A stretch of DNA of 64,000 nt from a virus. The notes under the pieces were generated by a model, which was not told where the DNA came from, did not search any database, and saw only the letters and a list, made by a program, of their open reading frames with translations. The position numbers and the translations under genes are program-made. Location of the stretch: the IMG/VR virus record IMGVR_UViG_3300027608_000014, positions 84,873 to 148,872 of that record; one strand, 5' to 3'. Below, in pieces: positions 1 through 8,671 of this stretch (within the stretch, counting starts at the first letter, position 1; every line of letters starts with the position of its first letter).

Positions 1-2
1 TC

Positions 3-527
3 CTCAGTAAATGGTCCTTCAGCCGGAAGATTGCCCACTTTAAGGGACCAAAGATCCCAGTACCTGAGTGCAGAATAGGACACGCAGAATCCTTTAAGAT
101 AATAAAAGAGTTGATAGATAAAAATTTTTGCAAGTTCAGGATTCTTGAGTTTGCTATCGCAGTGCTGAAGATTGAGCCTATCTACATCATCACAATACTC
201 AATAGGATGCGACCACAGACCCCCGCCTACATTTCTACCAGAAGGTATGAGATGCTTAAGCGGGAGGAAACCTTTCAGAGATTTTATCGAGAGGGGAGAA
301 GATATCACGCTATTGCACTATCAGAGGGGCGTATCAAGTCAGGCAGTGGAGATCGAGCCCTATTTGATCAGAAGTCAATGGATGGCCTCCTTCCTGGATT
401 TTTATCTAACTGCGTAAAGCTACTGAAATATCCGTATTACATAACTAACCTGATAATGGTGGACGGTCGATGGTTCATCGACATCTATCTCTCTTCAGGT
501 TCACCACAAATCACCGTCAAACTATAA
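3..527 (+). CDS. 5'-truncated CDS, unknown function
   Basis: The frame is open from the left edge of the window to the TAA at 525-527 with no stop, so at least 174 residues belong to a gene whose start lies outside. The visible product is basic and mixed alpha/beta, with several Arg/Lys-rich stretches (for example TRRYEMLKREE). I recognise no domain. An internal ATG at 111 could start a shorter product, but the uninterrupted upstream frame makes truncation more likely. It ends 9 nt before the next gene on the same strand. Confidence 0.5.
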   Translation, partial: LSKWSFSRKIAHFKGPKIPVPECRIGHAESFKIIKELIDKNFCKFRILEFAIAVLKIEPIYIITILNRMRPQTPAYISTRRYEMLKREETFQRFYREGRRYHAIALSEGRIKSGSGDRALFDQKSMDGLLPGFLSNCVKLLKYPYYITNLIMVDGRWFIDIYLSSGSPQITVKL

Positions 528-535
528 ATATTCAA

Positions 536-1594
536 ATGAACGAACCCGTATTCTCATCATCCGTCTGCTCCGAAGCCTCAGCCTGGCCGTCTTGCCCGAA
601 CTGTAAAAGCAGGGAAGTTTTATCGCGTGGCCTGGTGCTAAAGTGTTTATCATGCACGCACTCTGGGCCGATTGTTTCAAAGTCCCCCGTTCTGCGTTTT
701 CTTAGGTCATACAATGCAGTTCGACCAACCATCCCATGCGCCATTCACTGTGGTCCTTTTCCACAGAGCGTTGATGACGAATTTGGAGACATCCTGATCG
801 AGAGATGCTCGGAGCTGTTTCACGAGCAACTTTTTGAGCGTGAGATCTTTAAGGCTAAAGAGCTGTTTCGTAAGAATGGTGACTTTCCAGCAGTGGCCCT
901 CACCGTTACCGTCCATGGCAGCCAGCCTAGCGTCCTCAAGCTGTCTCCACCGATCTGCGACTCCGTAGAGCAAGCGCGACTGCTTCTGGCGGACCAGGTA
1001 AAGGACATGAGTGCAGTGGCTGTGATCTTCAATCACAAATACTCTGGCAATATAGACTTCATGAGTGAAACTCAGAGCGATAATCAGGACAGCTTCCTGG
1101 TCGTCAACCTTCACTCTTATGGCAGTCGATCTATCGCTGGCTATGTATCGCCAGAATGTGACGGGCTCAAGTGGGACCACCTGAACGCTCCGAGGCAGAT
1201 CATCTGGCAACCCATTGACTGGGACATTATCAGTAGCGACGGAGTGTCCGAGGTCATTCGTTACGCCTCAGCTATCCTTGTGGATGGCGACGTTAGTCTG
1301 ACAATGGTGGTGGCAGAGAGCATGGATGGGGCTCCAGTAAGAGCTCAAATCAGCTTTCGAGATCCAGTCCAATGTACGACCACTGAGATCAAGAACATCA
1401 AGGCCGCAACTTCTGAAGATGCAATCCTTAAGATGAAGGGTAAGTACAAGGCCCTAATCGAACAGATTAAGACCTTGTCAGCCGACTCGATCGCTCTCTC
1501 CTTTGAAAAGGAGTGGGGACTCGAATGTAATCACTTCTCTATCATTCATCAGATCAAGGCGCTGGTCAGTAACAAAGGAGGAAAAATTGAGTAG
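536..1594 (+). CDS. Hypothetical protein with N-terminal zinc ribbon
   Basis: The product is 352 aa from the ATG at 536. This start was chosen because it follows an A/T-rich leader 9 nt after the upstream stop; the same frame runs open upstream inside the previous gene. Residues about 21-41 hold a CPNC...CLSC pair, which looks like a C4 zinc ribbon. The rest is mixed alpha/beta with no motif I know. It ends 8 nt from the convergent terminase gene. A zinc-dependent nucleic-acid-binding role is only a guess. Confidence 0.6.
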   Translation: MNEPVFSSSVCSEASAWPSCPNCKSREVLSRGLVLKCLSCTHSGPIVSKSPVLRFLRSYNAVRPTIPCAIHCGPFPQSVDDEFGDILIERCSELFHEQLFEREIFKAKELFRKNGDFPAVALTVTVHGSQPSVLKLSPPICDSVEQARLLLADQVKDMSAVAVIFNHKYSGNIDFMSETQSDNQDSFLVVNLHSYGSRSIAGYVSPECDGLKWDHLNAPRQIIWQPIDWDIISSDGVSEVIRYASAILVDGDVSLTMVVAESMDGAPVRAQISFRDPVQCTTTEIKNIKAATSEDAILKMKGKYKALIEQIKTLSADSIALSFEKEWGLECNHFSIIHQIKALVSNKGGKIE

Positions 1595-1601
1595 CCTAGT
1601 C

Positions 1602-3404
1602 CTACTCTTCTCCAATCAGCTCGGCCATTCCACGATTGACTGAGCTGTTTGGCGCCAATCCACACAGGCCAGGAAGATCTATATGGGCGGTGGCACACAT
1701 CACCAAGAGGGCATATCCAAGAGCATGCAGAAAGTCATCAGCTTTGGATGGAATGCGGGCGTAACGGCGAATCGTGCCATTGGGGGTATCAACTTCCTCA
1801 ATGGCAACCGCCATCAAATCCTTGCTGAACTCCTCAAACCAGGTTCCGGATGGAAATTTCAGTAGGCCGGTGACAATCAGAGTGTAGACGCAAAAGAGTA
1901 GAGTGGATCGATCCACAGTGAAGACATTGAATCTTCCGCTACTGTGACTAAAGAACTTCTTCTGAGCACCATAGAGAACAGAGGCACAGGGAACGCCAGT
2001 AGCTCCAGACAAAGTCTTGTTTTGGAGCGGGCCGACAAAAGCTCCGTCCGCACCCATACAAGATAGTTTTGATCCGCAGATTCTTTTCATCATTGCTGCC
2101 AGTGGCAGCGGTTGTTCCTCTGGTCTAAGTCCCAGCGGACGTACAGCTCCAAGGACGTGAAACTCTCCAGAACTATGTCTGCCAAGCGCAACACCAATCG
2201 TAAAACTGACGATTTCTGATCCGCCCCAGTCGGCTCCACCAGATGCATGAGTATACTCAGCCATATTTGGTGGATTCCCCTCAGAGTAAGGAAGGCTAGA
2301 TGCTCTTCGTAACTGATCGGGAGTTAGCGGCCTGGATCCACCCTCAGTACTTAGACCAAGAATCTCTTGATCAAAGCGCGATGGGCTCCAGGCACCAATA
2401 CCAGCAATGCGGGAGTAAATGTTTCTGTGGTAGGCCCTATAGTGCTCGGGCGTATCAACTCGAGCTCGATCGGAAATAAAAATCTGCGGAACGTGGAATC
2501 CCTGGAATGTACCCTCCCGCTCCGGATAGGCTGGCTCCCACCACCCATGGCCGACATCTAGAAGCTTGGGATTAGCATCAGTGGAGCATTTACTGCAGCC
2601 GATGCCCGCCCTCTGGATCATCTTCCTGGACTCCTCTGCCGTAGGAATATTATCATGGGAGCAATACTTGCACCTAACATGCCAGGTGTTCTGTGAGCTC
2701 TCCAGCCACAGCGTCTCGATGGTGTTCTCGATTCCACGAGCCGTTCCAGTGTAGGTTTCCCATCCGAACTCCACGTTCGCGCTCGAACACTGAAGCACCT
2801 GAGGAATCAGCTCGAAGTCCATATCTTGAACCTCGTCAAAGTAGGTAGCACAGATATTCGGGATTCCGAGAGCCTGACCAGCATTGGCGAAGCAGGACAC
2901 TCCATAGTAGTGTCCACCAGAGACATACGTCTTCTCACAGACGTTCTGAACGCAATGGCGATCGATGATGTTCCATGGAACAGCACAGCTACGAGCTAGT
3001 GGATCCAGATACGTATGGCTTAAACGCTGGGTGTAGAGACTCAAAGGAGAACAGTACAGAGCGTTGAAGTCCTGACGATAAATCATGTTCATCAGAATAC
3101 TAGCGGCAACCGACAAGCTCTTACCAAGCTGTCTGGCGCAGCGATAGACACAACGCTCTGCAGTTCTCGTTCTGCTGAACATGGGCCTGAACATCGGCCT
3201 TCGATGTTTGACATCCAGAGGCTCGCGCCCTAAACGCAAGGTCATAGGCAGAAGATCGTCAAACGGCAGGACGCCAATAAGATAGGCCATCTCCTCCTTA
3301 GAGATGTTTCCTCCTGACAGTTTCCGCTTAATTATTTCTGCAACTCTTGTGTCTATGCCCTCGAGACCCGGTATTTCCTGAATCATTAGTAGACCATAGC
3401 CCAC
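1602..3404 (-). CDS. terL: Terminase large subunit (TerL)
   Basis: This is the DNA-packaging motor of tailed phages: an N-terminal ATPase translocates DNA into the prohead and a C-terminal RNase H-fold nuclease cuts it. The 600-aa product has a terminase-type Walker A (RQLGKS, residues 91-96), a Walker B with adjacent Glu (ATYFDEVQDM, 186-195), and two CxxC pairs (C245/C248, C270/C273) that look like a zinc ribbon inserted in the ATPase. The nuclease acidic residues fit D392 (GADWGG), D453 (GADGAF) and D556/H560 (KADDFLH). It starts at a GTG (3404) or an ATG (3386). It is the only gene on the minus strand here and converges on the gene at 536. The small terminase subunit was not recognised. 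Confidence 0.9.
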   Translation of the reverse strand: MGYGLLMIQEIPGLEGIDTRVAEIIKRKLSGGNISKEEMAYLIGVLPFDDLLPMTLRLGREPLDVKHRRPMFRPMFSRTRTAERCVYRCARQLGKSLSVAASILMNMIYRQDFNALYCSPLSLYTQRLSHTYLDPLARSCAVPWNIIDRHCVQNVCEKTYVSGGHYYGVSCFANAGQALGIPNICATYFDEVQDMDFELIPQVLQCSSANVEFGWETYTGTARGIENTIETLWLESSQNTWHVRCKYCSHDNIPTAEESRKMIQRAGIGCSKCSTDANPKLLDVGHGWWEPAYPEREGTFQGFHVPQIFISDRARVDTPEHYRAYHRNIYSRIAGIGAWSPSRFDQEILGLSTEGGSRPLTPDQLRRASSLPYSEGNPPNMAEYTHASGGADWGGSEIVSFTIGVALGRHSSGEFHVLGAVRPLGLRPEEQPLPLAAMMKRICGSKLSCMGADGAFVGPLQNKTLSGATGVPCASVLYGAQKKFFSHSSGRFNVFTVDRSTLLFCVYTLIVTGLLKFPSGTWFEEFSKDLMAVAIEEVDTPNGTIRRYARIPSKADDFLHALGYALLVMCATAHIDLPGLCGLAPNSSVNRGMAELIGEE

Positions 3405-3445
3405 CGCTTACAAATCAACAAACCTTTTATAGAACTAGAACAAAC

Positions 3446-3781
3446 ATGAAGACTAACATCACGAATATCTCCGAAGGCGGGGACTTTGAAGTAATCAGTG
3501 GGGAACACCTCATCTGCACCTGCGGAACGAAAGAGAGTGCTCAGTGCATCAAGGACGCCATCGAGGCGCTGGAGTCTGTCTCCCGCGACTGTCAGATGGC
3601 CCTGAATGGCGATTGGGACAGGGGCGACGATGGCTTTGAGGCCACGCTGCAAAACGTCAATCTGGCCCTGCTGGGGCTCGGTGTGACTCCGCCGGTCGAA
3701 GAGAAGCAGGCAGACTTTCGTGGCGAACTGATCAAGGAGTTCAAGGCTCGCTTTGTCAAGATCGATCCCAAAGGGTCCTGA
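3446..3781 (+). CDS. Hypothetical protein
   Basis: The product is 111 aa from the ATG at 3446, which follows an A-rich leader just upstream of the divergent terminase. It is acidic, with an ICTCG motif near residue 26 and predicted helices. An upstream open frame overlaps the terminase 5' end and is unlikely to be translated. No family recognised. Confidence 0.55.
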   Translation: MKTNITNISEGGDFEVISGEHLICTCGTKESAQCIKDAIEALESVSRDCQMALNGDWDRGDDGFEATLQNVNLALLGLGVTPPVEEKQADFRGELIKEFKARFVKIDPKGS

Positions 3782-3894
3782 CCCTAGAATCAGCCAATTT
3801 CGTTTCGTCGCCGAAACAGAAACCCAATAGCGCTGGGCAGGAACCAACATTGTTTGCAAAGCAAACTTACCCTGGAAGTCGCCAACAGAACATT

Positions 3895-4092
3895 ATGTCT
3901 AGGATCCAAATTCCCGTCGAAAAGTTTCGCAACCGCGAAGAATGTATTCGGTCCCTTATGGGGGCAGGAGAAATCATCAACGACGCATTACTTATGCCGG
4001 TGAGAATGTCTAGGGAGGCTGCTGCTCGCAAGAGCCAGCCCTCCTATATCGAAAACCTACGCAGCGGAGCAAAAGCCGATTGCTTTCTGTAG
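3895..4092 (+). CDS. Small hypothetical protein
   Basis: The product is 65 aa from the ATG at 3895. A TTG at 3850 would extend it in frame, but the ATG gives the cleaner start. It is basic with helical character and has no recognised motif. It is followed by a strong hairpin at 4113-4140. Confidence 0.5.
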   Translation: MSRIQIPVEKFRNREECIRSLMGAGEIINDALLMPVRMSREAAARKSQPSYIENLRSGAKADCFL

Positions 4093-4112
4093 GTTTTCAT
4101 TGAGAACCAACG

Positions 4113-4140
4113 TCCCTGCTCAGCTCCGGCTGGGCAGGGA
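4113..4140 (+). terminator. Intergenic hairpin, terminator-like without T-run
   Basis: TCCCTGCTCAG pairs with CTGGGCAGGGA around a short loop (10 pairs, one mismatch). No T-run follows, so it may be an mRNA-stabilising hairpin instead of a terminator. Confidence 0.4.
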
Positions 4141-4174
4141 TTCCCATTTCACAAAAAACTGATAAGATATATTA

Positions 4175-4321
4175 ATGTCCACAACGAACAGAAAATCAGC
4201 TCGCAAGTACAAGTCTCAAAAGGCTGGTATCCCAGAGAAACCCCTCTCACGATTCCAGCCTGGCGCTGGTAAGCATCTCAAGGCCAAACAAACTGCTAAA
4301 CAAAAAGCTGAACAATCATGA
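4175..4321 (+). CDS. Small basic protein
   Basis: The 48-aa ORF starts at the ATG at 4175 behind an A/T-rich leader, and its stop overlaps the ATG of the next gene (ATGA-type coupling at 4318-4321). The product is rich in Lys, Arg, Gln and Ser, with a repetitive lysine-rich tail (KAKQTAKQKAEQ). It is probably disordered and possibly nucleic-acid binding; function unknown. Confidence 0.5.
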   Translation: MSTTNRKSARKYKSQKAGIPEKPLSRFQPGAGKHLKAKQTAKQKAEQS

Positions 4322-4542
4322 ATACCCTAATTCAAGTCGGAATAGCCATAGCCCTGGTCATTACGTACTTTCACCAAAAAGTCCTGGAGTCCAAGATCAA
4401 AGCCAGAAATAGGCCATCTCCTACAAAGGTTCGTCTTGAGAGACAAGAAAGGCCTGTAATTGATCTCGTTGCTATCGGCGAAGGCGATCGATATGGTAGC
4501 TATGAGGGTCGTCCCCAGAGGGCCACTCGCTATGAGCATTGA
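4318..4542 (+). CDS. Small membrane-anchored protein
   Basis: The product is 74 aa. Residues about 3-18 form one N-terminal hydrophobic helix, followed by a basic, probably cytoplasmic tail. It overlaps the genes on both sides (4175-4321 and 4532-4636), so it belongs to a coupled run of small membrane proteins between 4.2 and 5.3 kb. Function unknown. Confidence 0.5.
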   Translation: MNTLIQVGIAIALVITYFHQKVLESKIKARNRPSPTKVRLERQERPVIDLVAIGEGDRYGSYEGRPQRATRYEH

Positions 4543-4636
4543 TGCATCTTCACTATTTTTATTGTGCGAGCTAGCGCTCACTGTATTTTTGATTGATAGA
4601 CATCTAGATCAAATGAAAGTTATCTATGAAAACTGA
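4532..4636 (+). CDS. Very small membrane protein
   Basis: The 34-aa ORF starts at the ATG at 4532, inside the end of the previous gene, and its TGA overlaps the start of the next one (ATG at 4626). The central part, SLFLLCELALTVFLI, is a plausible transmembrane helix. The overlaps on both sides are the main support. Confidence 0.4.
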   Translation: MSIDASSLFLLCELALTVFLIDRHLDQMKVIYEN

Positions 4637-4844
4637 CGGAGCTCTACCGATCGCCTTAGGACTGGGTCTGCTTATGGCCTATTTAGACGGTAAGGGCAAC
4701 TCTGCCCTGCTCTGGATCATTTTGATGTTTGTTGGCACTCCAGCGTTTTACACGCTAGTCGTTTCTCGATCGTCTATAAGTGAGGTCGCAAAATGGTTGC
4801 TGACAGCAGCTTACATCTTTGGAGTGACTGCGCTTTTCATCTAA
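4626..4844 (+). CDS. Small integral membrane protein
   Basis: The product is 72 aa and mostly hydrophobic, with two or three transmembrane helices (about residues 6-20, 26-45 and 55-72) joined by short polar loops. It overlaps the upstream 34-aa ORF. Holin-like proteins can look like this, but the recognisable lysis genes are at 45-47 kb, so no role is assigned. Confidence 0.5.
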   Translation: MKTDGALPIALGLGLLMAYLDGKGNSALLWIILMFVGTPAFYTLVVSRSSISEVAKWLLTAAYIFGVTALFI

Positions 4845-4861
4845 CATGACATTGCAAATAT

Positions 4862-4948
4862 ATGGATGAATCAGAATCTAAAGGATCACCTTCATTGCCA
4901 GAGTCATCACCCGCACAGGCAGAGTGGTCAGAGAAATTGACGAGATAG
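4862..4948 (+). CDS. Tiny hypothetical ORF
   Basis: This 28-codon ORF starts at the ATG at 4862 and fills the gap between two membrane-protein genes. The product is rich in Ser, Glu and Pro and looks disordered. Support is positional only. Confidence 0.3.
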   Translation: MDESESKGSPSLPESSPAQAEWSEKLTR

Positions 4949-4957
4949 AAGTTTTTT

Positions 4958-5278
4958 ATGATTATTAATCAAATAGCCTGGATCTTTTTTTTCCTAATCG
5001 TGGCACCACTAGGCGCCGCCACCATGGCAAAGATAATTGTTGAAGAAGAGATCTTCTCTCACCCAAGAGCCTGGATTGAGGCGTATTGCTGGCCAATGTT
5101 CTCTTACATGGTCAATTGCGAAAGGTGCATTGTGCACTGGACTATGGCCTTAATTACATTGCTAGGGTACAGTGCCTGGGATAAGATCACCTTCTGCGAC
5201 AGTTGGGTGGCGGCATTGATTTGCTGGGCTGCGGCGACACGCCTGGCTATACGATTCTGGCTTCGTAATGATACATGA
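4958..5278 (+). CDS. Membrane protein resembling DUF1360
   Basis: The product is 106 aa with three hydrophobic helices (about residues 4-24, 58-72 and 80-98). A NCERCIVHWTMAL segment in the middle resembles the CxxCxxHW signature I associate with DUF1360 membrane proteins. It overlaps the next gene by 4 nt (ATGA). Role in the phage is unknown. Confidence 0.5.
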   Translation: MIINQIAWIFFFLIVAPLGAATMAKIIVEEEIFSHPRAWIEAYCWPMFSYMVNCERCIVHWTMALITLLGYSAWDKITFCDSWVAALICWAAATRLAIRFWLRNDT

Positions 5279-5775
5279 TCTCAATCACAGAAATTCAAGA
5301 GCATCGCGGAGTAACCGTGTTAGAAAGCGAGCCAGGGGAGTTTCACTTCTCTGTTCAGGCTCATGGTATCAGTGGCGGCCTGGCAACTACTATTCCACTA
5401 GATGTTGTCTGTCCAGTAGTTGGCCAAAACCTGCTTCTCCTTAGGGCAACAATAACGCCGCCTGATGGAGTTGCCTGTCCAGATTCTTGGACGACAAACA
5501 GCATTGAGTCCACCATCCAGAGTGCTATCAATACATTTAGAAGAATTCAAAAATGTAAAGATGATGAAGAGGCAAAAAGGACAAAGAAGGCTAGTAAGAT
5601 AGATAGAGAAGTTCGTTTTCGCATGGCCTTATCTCAGGCGGTCAGCGAATGGATGAGCGCAAGTGAGTATTTTACCCTGTCAGAATATCTGGCTATCTGC
5701 GGCGAGGTATTTTCGTCCGCTACCCAAAATGTCAACAATCATCGAACCAACGAGTCCAGCGACCCCAGCTCCTAA
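5275..5775 (+). CDS. Hypothetical protein
   Basis: The product is 166 aa. The N-terminal half is beta-rich and the C-terminal half is helical and charged (a Lys/Glu/Arg-rich stretch near 95-125). It overlaps the preceding membrane protein gene by 4 nt and the following gene by 47 nt. No family recognised. Confidence 0.5.
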   Translation: MISITEIQEHRGVTVLESEPGEFHFSVQAHGISGGLATTIPLDVVCPVVGQNLLLLRATITPPDGVACPDSWTTNSIESTIQSAINTFRRIQKCKDDEEAKRTKKASKIDREVRFRMALSQAVSEWMSASEYFTLSEYLAICGEVFSSATQNVNNHRTNESSDPSS

Positions 5776-6079
5776 TCGGGAATCAGTAGAAGTTTTACAG
5801 CAACAGTTAGCAACTCTTATTGGTCCAATTGCGGACCAGTTCATCGACAGCGGTGAGGCCCTCCTTATTGGTGTCGTATGTATTTCAGCTAACGGAGGTA
5901 GACGATCCATCCTCTACGTTCCAGGGGTCAATGAGGATATGACCATGGAACAGAAAGTTATTGCGGAAGAAGGCAGGGCCGTTGGACAGTTCCAAGCGGC
6001 TATTCAGTTTGGTAAATTACACGCAGCGCTTAGTGACGTCACAAATCAAGCACTTCGGACCTCTGTCCGACCAAGATAA
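5729..6079 (+). CDS. Hypothetical protein upstream of AAA+ ATPase
   Basis: The product is 116 aa from the ATG at 5729, inside the 3' end of the previous gene; earlier in-frame codons are less likely to be used. The N-terminus is Pro/Thr-rich and is followed by an alpha/beta body. It ends 2 nt before the AAA+ ATPase gene and is likely co-transcribed with it. Confidence 0.5.
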   Translation: MSTIIEPTSPATPAPNRESVEVLQQQLATLIGPIADQFIDSGEALLIGVVCISANGGRRSILYVPGVNEDMTMEQKVIAEEGRAVGQFQAAIQFGKLHAALSDVTNQALRTSVRPR

Positions 6080-6081
6080 CA

Positions 6082-7863
6082 ATGAAGCCAAAAACAAAAG
6101 TAGAAAGTAAATCGATTCTGTTGCCGCTAGCTTTGTCTAGTACTCCGCTTGTCTGGGTAGTAACTACAGAGGAATACAGAATGCTTAAGAAAGAACAGAG
6201 CGCTCTTCTTAATCAAAAGGCGGCGACGCAGGTGTTTCGCTACGATGCACTAGATGTCCTCAAGGAGGCTCTGATTACAAAGTCTGACGGGACCACGGAG
6301 GGTGGAAGATCTGCTCAGTTCGGTCACTGTCTTGAGGCGATCAACTGGTTCTCTAGACGTAATCCAGAGCCGGACACCCCTGAAGCGATGAGCAGCCTAA
6401 CCGCTCAATTTGGCAGCAATGCCAATTACGCACCTGCAGGTTCGGTCCTAGTTTTGTTTGATGTTCCAGCCAGGATTGAACATAAGAACGGTAGTAAGTG
6501 GACTGACGCTCTGATTAACCGCACAATCAAAAACGCTGTCGGCGATCTGATTGATGAGCAGAAGATGATTGTTCTAGTGTCTCACACGCTGGATGTTCCG
6601 CAAGAGCTGGAGCACATCGCTGTGGTGGTTGAGCACTCACTGCCTACCTATGAAGAACTATCGAACCTGGTGAGAAAAGCCTGGAAGTATCTAGGTGATG
6701 AAAATGAGGATGGAAGTAGAGAGCCAATGCCTGCAATCAGTGACGAGGATCTGGAGCTTACGGTCAACCTGATCTCTGGCATGAGAGAGTGGGAGGCTGA
6801 TAATATCTTGGCTCGCTCGGTCTATACCAATAAGACGAACCTCCGAAAGGATCCAACTATCCCCAAGATGTTTGACATTCCTACTATTCGTAAGGAAAAG
6901 GTTAAGTCGATTCGCAAAAACTCTTCTCTTGAGATTATTGAACCTCCGGGCTCTCTGGATCAAGTAGGTGGACTTGCTGAAATTAAGGCCTGGGCTGAAG
7001 AAGCCAAAGACCTATTTGGCAAAGCAGCAGCGGGTGACGGAATCAAATGTCCCAAAGGTATTGTTCTCTTTGGCCCCGGTGGAACAGGCAAGACCTACAC
7101 TATCTCCTGCCTTGGCAGTTTTCTTCAGCGCACAGTTCTGCGCTGGGATGTCGGTGCTAGTAAGGGTCGATATGTTGGTCAGACTGAGGAGCAGACCAGA
7201 AACGTCTTTAGGGACGCTAAGGCTCAGGCTCCCTGCATTCTGTTCATCGATGAGGCTGGTAAGCTCTTTGCTGACGCTAAGGGTGCCGGATCTGGTCTGG
7301 ACGGTGGCGTGAACCAAGGGATGTACGCATCTCTACTTACGTTCATGCAGGAAAACGATGGAGGAGTCTTGATTGCAATGGCTTGTAATGAAGACATCAT
7401 GAACTTCCCCGCACCCGCTCTCAGAGGTGGCCGCATTGACAATGTCTTCTTCGTCGATCTTCCCACACAGGAAGAGGTAAAGGATATCCTTAGAATCCAC
7501 ATTAAGAAAAGAGGATGGGACCCAGCGAGCCCAGAAATCGACATCGAGAAAGTGGCAACCTCACTGGCTGAGTATACTCCGTCTGAGATTGAACTGGTAA
7601 TCAATAAGGCTCTGATCCACAAGTTTAAGACTAGTGGTCCACGCCCTGCTGAGCTAAAGACTGAGAATCTGCTGGTTGCTATCTCAAAGGTGATTCCGAT
7701 GACTCGAACTAATAAGCTTGAAGTTGATTCACTTAGGGCTTGGGCGGTAGAGCGCGGGTATACAGTCGGTACGGCACAGCCCAAAGCAATAGTACGTAAA
7801 GCAGCCGGTCGAAGGATTGGCAGCTCTCTCTCGGCAATTGCCGATGAATCAGACGAGATGTGA
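6082..7863 (+). CDS. AAA+ ATPase, Ycf46-like
   Basis: The 593-aa product is a classic-clade AAA+ ATPase expected to remodel a protein or nucleoprotein partner using ATP. Residues about 50-270 resemble the N-terminal domain of the Ycf46 family. The AAA module has Walker A GPGGTGKT (331-338), Walker B CILFIDEA (385-392) and an arginine-finger region RGGRID (448-453), followed by a C-terminal lid. It is followed by DUF1257-like and DUF2997-like genes, an association that supports the family call. The substrate is unknown. Confidence 0.75.
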   Translation: MKPKTKVESKSILLPLALSSTPLVWVVTTEEYRMLKKEQSALLNQKAATQVFRYDALDVLKEALITKSDGTTEGGRSAQFGHCLEAINWFSRRNPEPDTPEAMSSLTAQFGSNANYAPAGSVLVLFDVPARIEHKNGSKWTDALINRTIKNAVGDLIDEQKMIVLVSHTLDVPQELEHIAVVVEHSLPTYEELSNLVRKAWKYLGDENEDGSREPMPAISDEDLELTVNLISGMREWEADNILARSVYTNKTNLRKDPTIPKMFDIPTIRKEKVKSIRKNSSLEIIEPPGSLDQVGGLAEIKAWAEEAKDLFGKAAAGDGIKCPKGIVLFGPGGTGKTYTISCLGSFLQRTVLRWDVGASKGRYVGQTEEQTRNVFRDAKAQAPCILFIDEAGKLFADAKGAGSGLDGGVNQGMYASLLTFMQENDGGVLIAMACNEDIMNFPAPALRGGRIDNVFFVDLPTQEEVKDILRIHIKKRGWDPASPEIDIEKVATSLAEYTPSEIELVINKALIHKFKTSGPRPAELKTENLLVAISKVIPMTRTNKLEVDSLRAWAVERGYTVGTAQPKAIVRKAAGRRIGSSLSAIADESDEM

Positions 7864-7888
7864 TATTAAACTTGTCTTGAAAGTTCTT

Positions 7889-7904
7889 TGCGCAATATAG
7901 CGCA
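7889..7904 (+). promoter_or_regulatory. Small hairpin upstream of DUF1257-like gene
   Basis: TGCGC-AATATA-GCGCA forms a perfect 5-bp hairpin in the 89-nt gap before the gene at 7953. The sequence downstream to the ATG is A-rich with no Shine-Dalgarno. Its role (operator or mRNA element) is unknown. Confidence 0.25.
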
Positions 7905-7952
7905 TGTCAGAGTTAGTATTTTTATCAGTTCAAGAAAAAAAAATACAACACA

Positions 7953-8351
7953 ATGTCACACCTTGTTCGTCAAGTAAACCAAGCGGGAGTTGAAATCAAA
8001 TCCCTAGACCTTTTGTCCTCTGCCTGCAAGAAGCTTGGCATGACTCTTCACCAGGATCGTAAGGTTGCTCACTACTATGGATCTTCCTCAGCCGCCTGTG
8101 ATGCGGTGATTGAGATCCCAGGCTGCAAGTCTGAGATCGCAGTCAAGAAGAATGCCGATGGCACCTATGGTGTTGAGGCTGATCATTATTATGCCGAAGT
8201 AACAAAAGCACTAGGTAAAAATAGCGACAGTCTTTTTCAAAGATATCGCGCAGAAGAGCTGATCAAGCAGGCTCGATACGATCGCTGGAGCGTCGAGTCT
8301 GAGACCTTTAATCCCCAGACTCAGGAACTGGAAATCCGCTTTAAGCGCTAA
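7953..8351 (+). CDS. DUF1257 (Ycf35-like) protein
   Basis: The product is 132 aa. It begins MSH, followed by a helical segment of the form LLSSACKKLGMTL, and has an ADGTYGVEADHYY segment near the middle. Both match my memory of the DUF1257/Ycf35 family. Such proteins are commonly encoded beside AAA+ ATPases and DUF2997 proteins, exactly as here. Biochemical function is not established. Confidence 0.65.
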   Translation: MSHLVRQVNQAGVEIKSLDLLSSACKKLGMTLHQDRKVAHYYGSSSAACDAVIEIPGCKSEIAVKKNADGTYGVEADHYYAEVTKALGKNSDSLFQRYRAEELIKQARYDRWSVESETFNPQTQELEIRFKR

Positions 8352-8357
8352 TGGTCT

Positions 8358-8383
8358 GGGGCTGGGTGAGTCCATCCAGCCCC
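8358..8383 (+). terminator. Intergenic hairpin
   Basis: GGGGCTGG and CCAGCCCC form an 8-bp GC-rich stem immediately after the DUF1257-like gene. No T-run follows, so it is only terminator-like. Confidence 0.45.
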
Positions 8384-8447
8384 ATGATCGTGCTTAGGTC
8401 ATCGAAAATTACCAAAGAAGTTTCATCTCAATCATCAATAAAATAAT

Positions 8448-8651
8448 ATGTCAGAAGAATCCATTACTATTACCCTGGGCCCTGGAGCCCGTAGCAGCAA
8501 GTCCGAAACTAAAGGCTTTTTCGGAGGCGCCTGTAAGACGGCCCTAGCCGCATTCAGCCGACTCTTGGGCACTGTAGAATCTAGCAAGAACACTGCTGAG
8601 TTCTACCAGGAAGAAGCCTGCCAGCGCCAGGAGCAGCTAGCTGGTAAATAG
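8448..8651 (+). CDS. DUF2997-like small protein
   Basis: The product is 67 aa. The order is a beta segment (ESITITLGPGA), a KGFFGGAC motif, a helix with RLLGTVE, and a NTAEFYQEE tail. This is the pattern I associate with DUF2997 (G.GxxC, LG, TxExY). It completes an AAA+/DUF1257/DUF2997 cassette with 6082 and 7953, and is closed by a strong terminator at 8672. Function unknown. Confidence 0.6.
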   Translation: MSEESITITLGPGARSSKSETKGFFGGACKTALAAFSRLLGTVESSKNTAEFYQEEACQRQEQLAGK

Positions 8652-8671
8652 TCTAGGTCACTAACTACTTG

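Noticed and set aside
523-530. T4-like late promoter TATAAATA (also at 60651-60658).
   Set aside because: Both lie so close to the start codons that transcription would begin at or after the ATG; isolated 8-mers in A/T-rich leaders are weak evidence.
707-1210. Minus-strand frame opposite the zinc-ribbon gene.
   Set aside because: It is the antisense shadow of a better-supported plus-strand gene.
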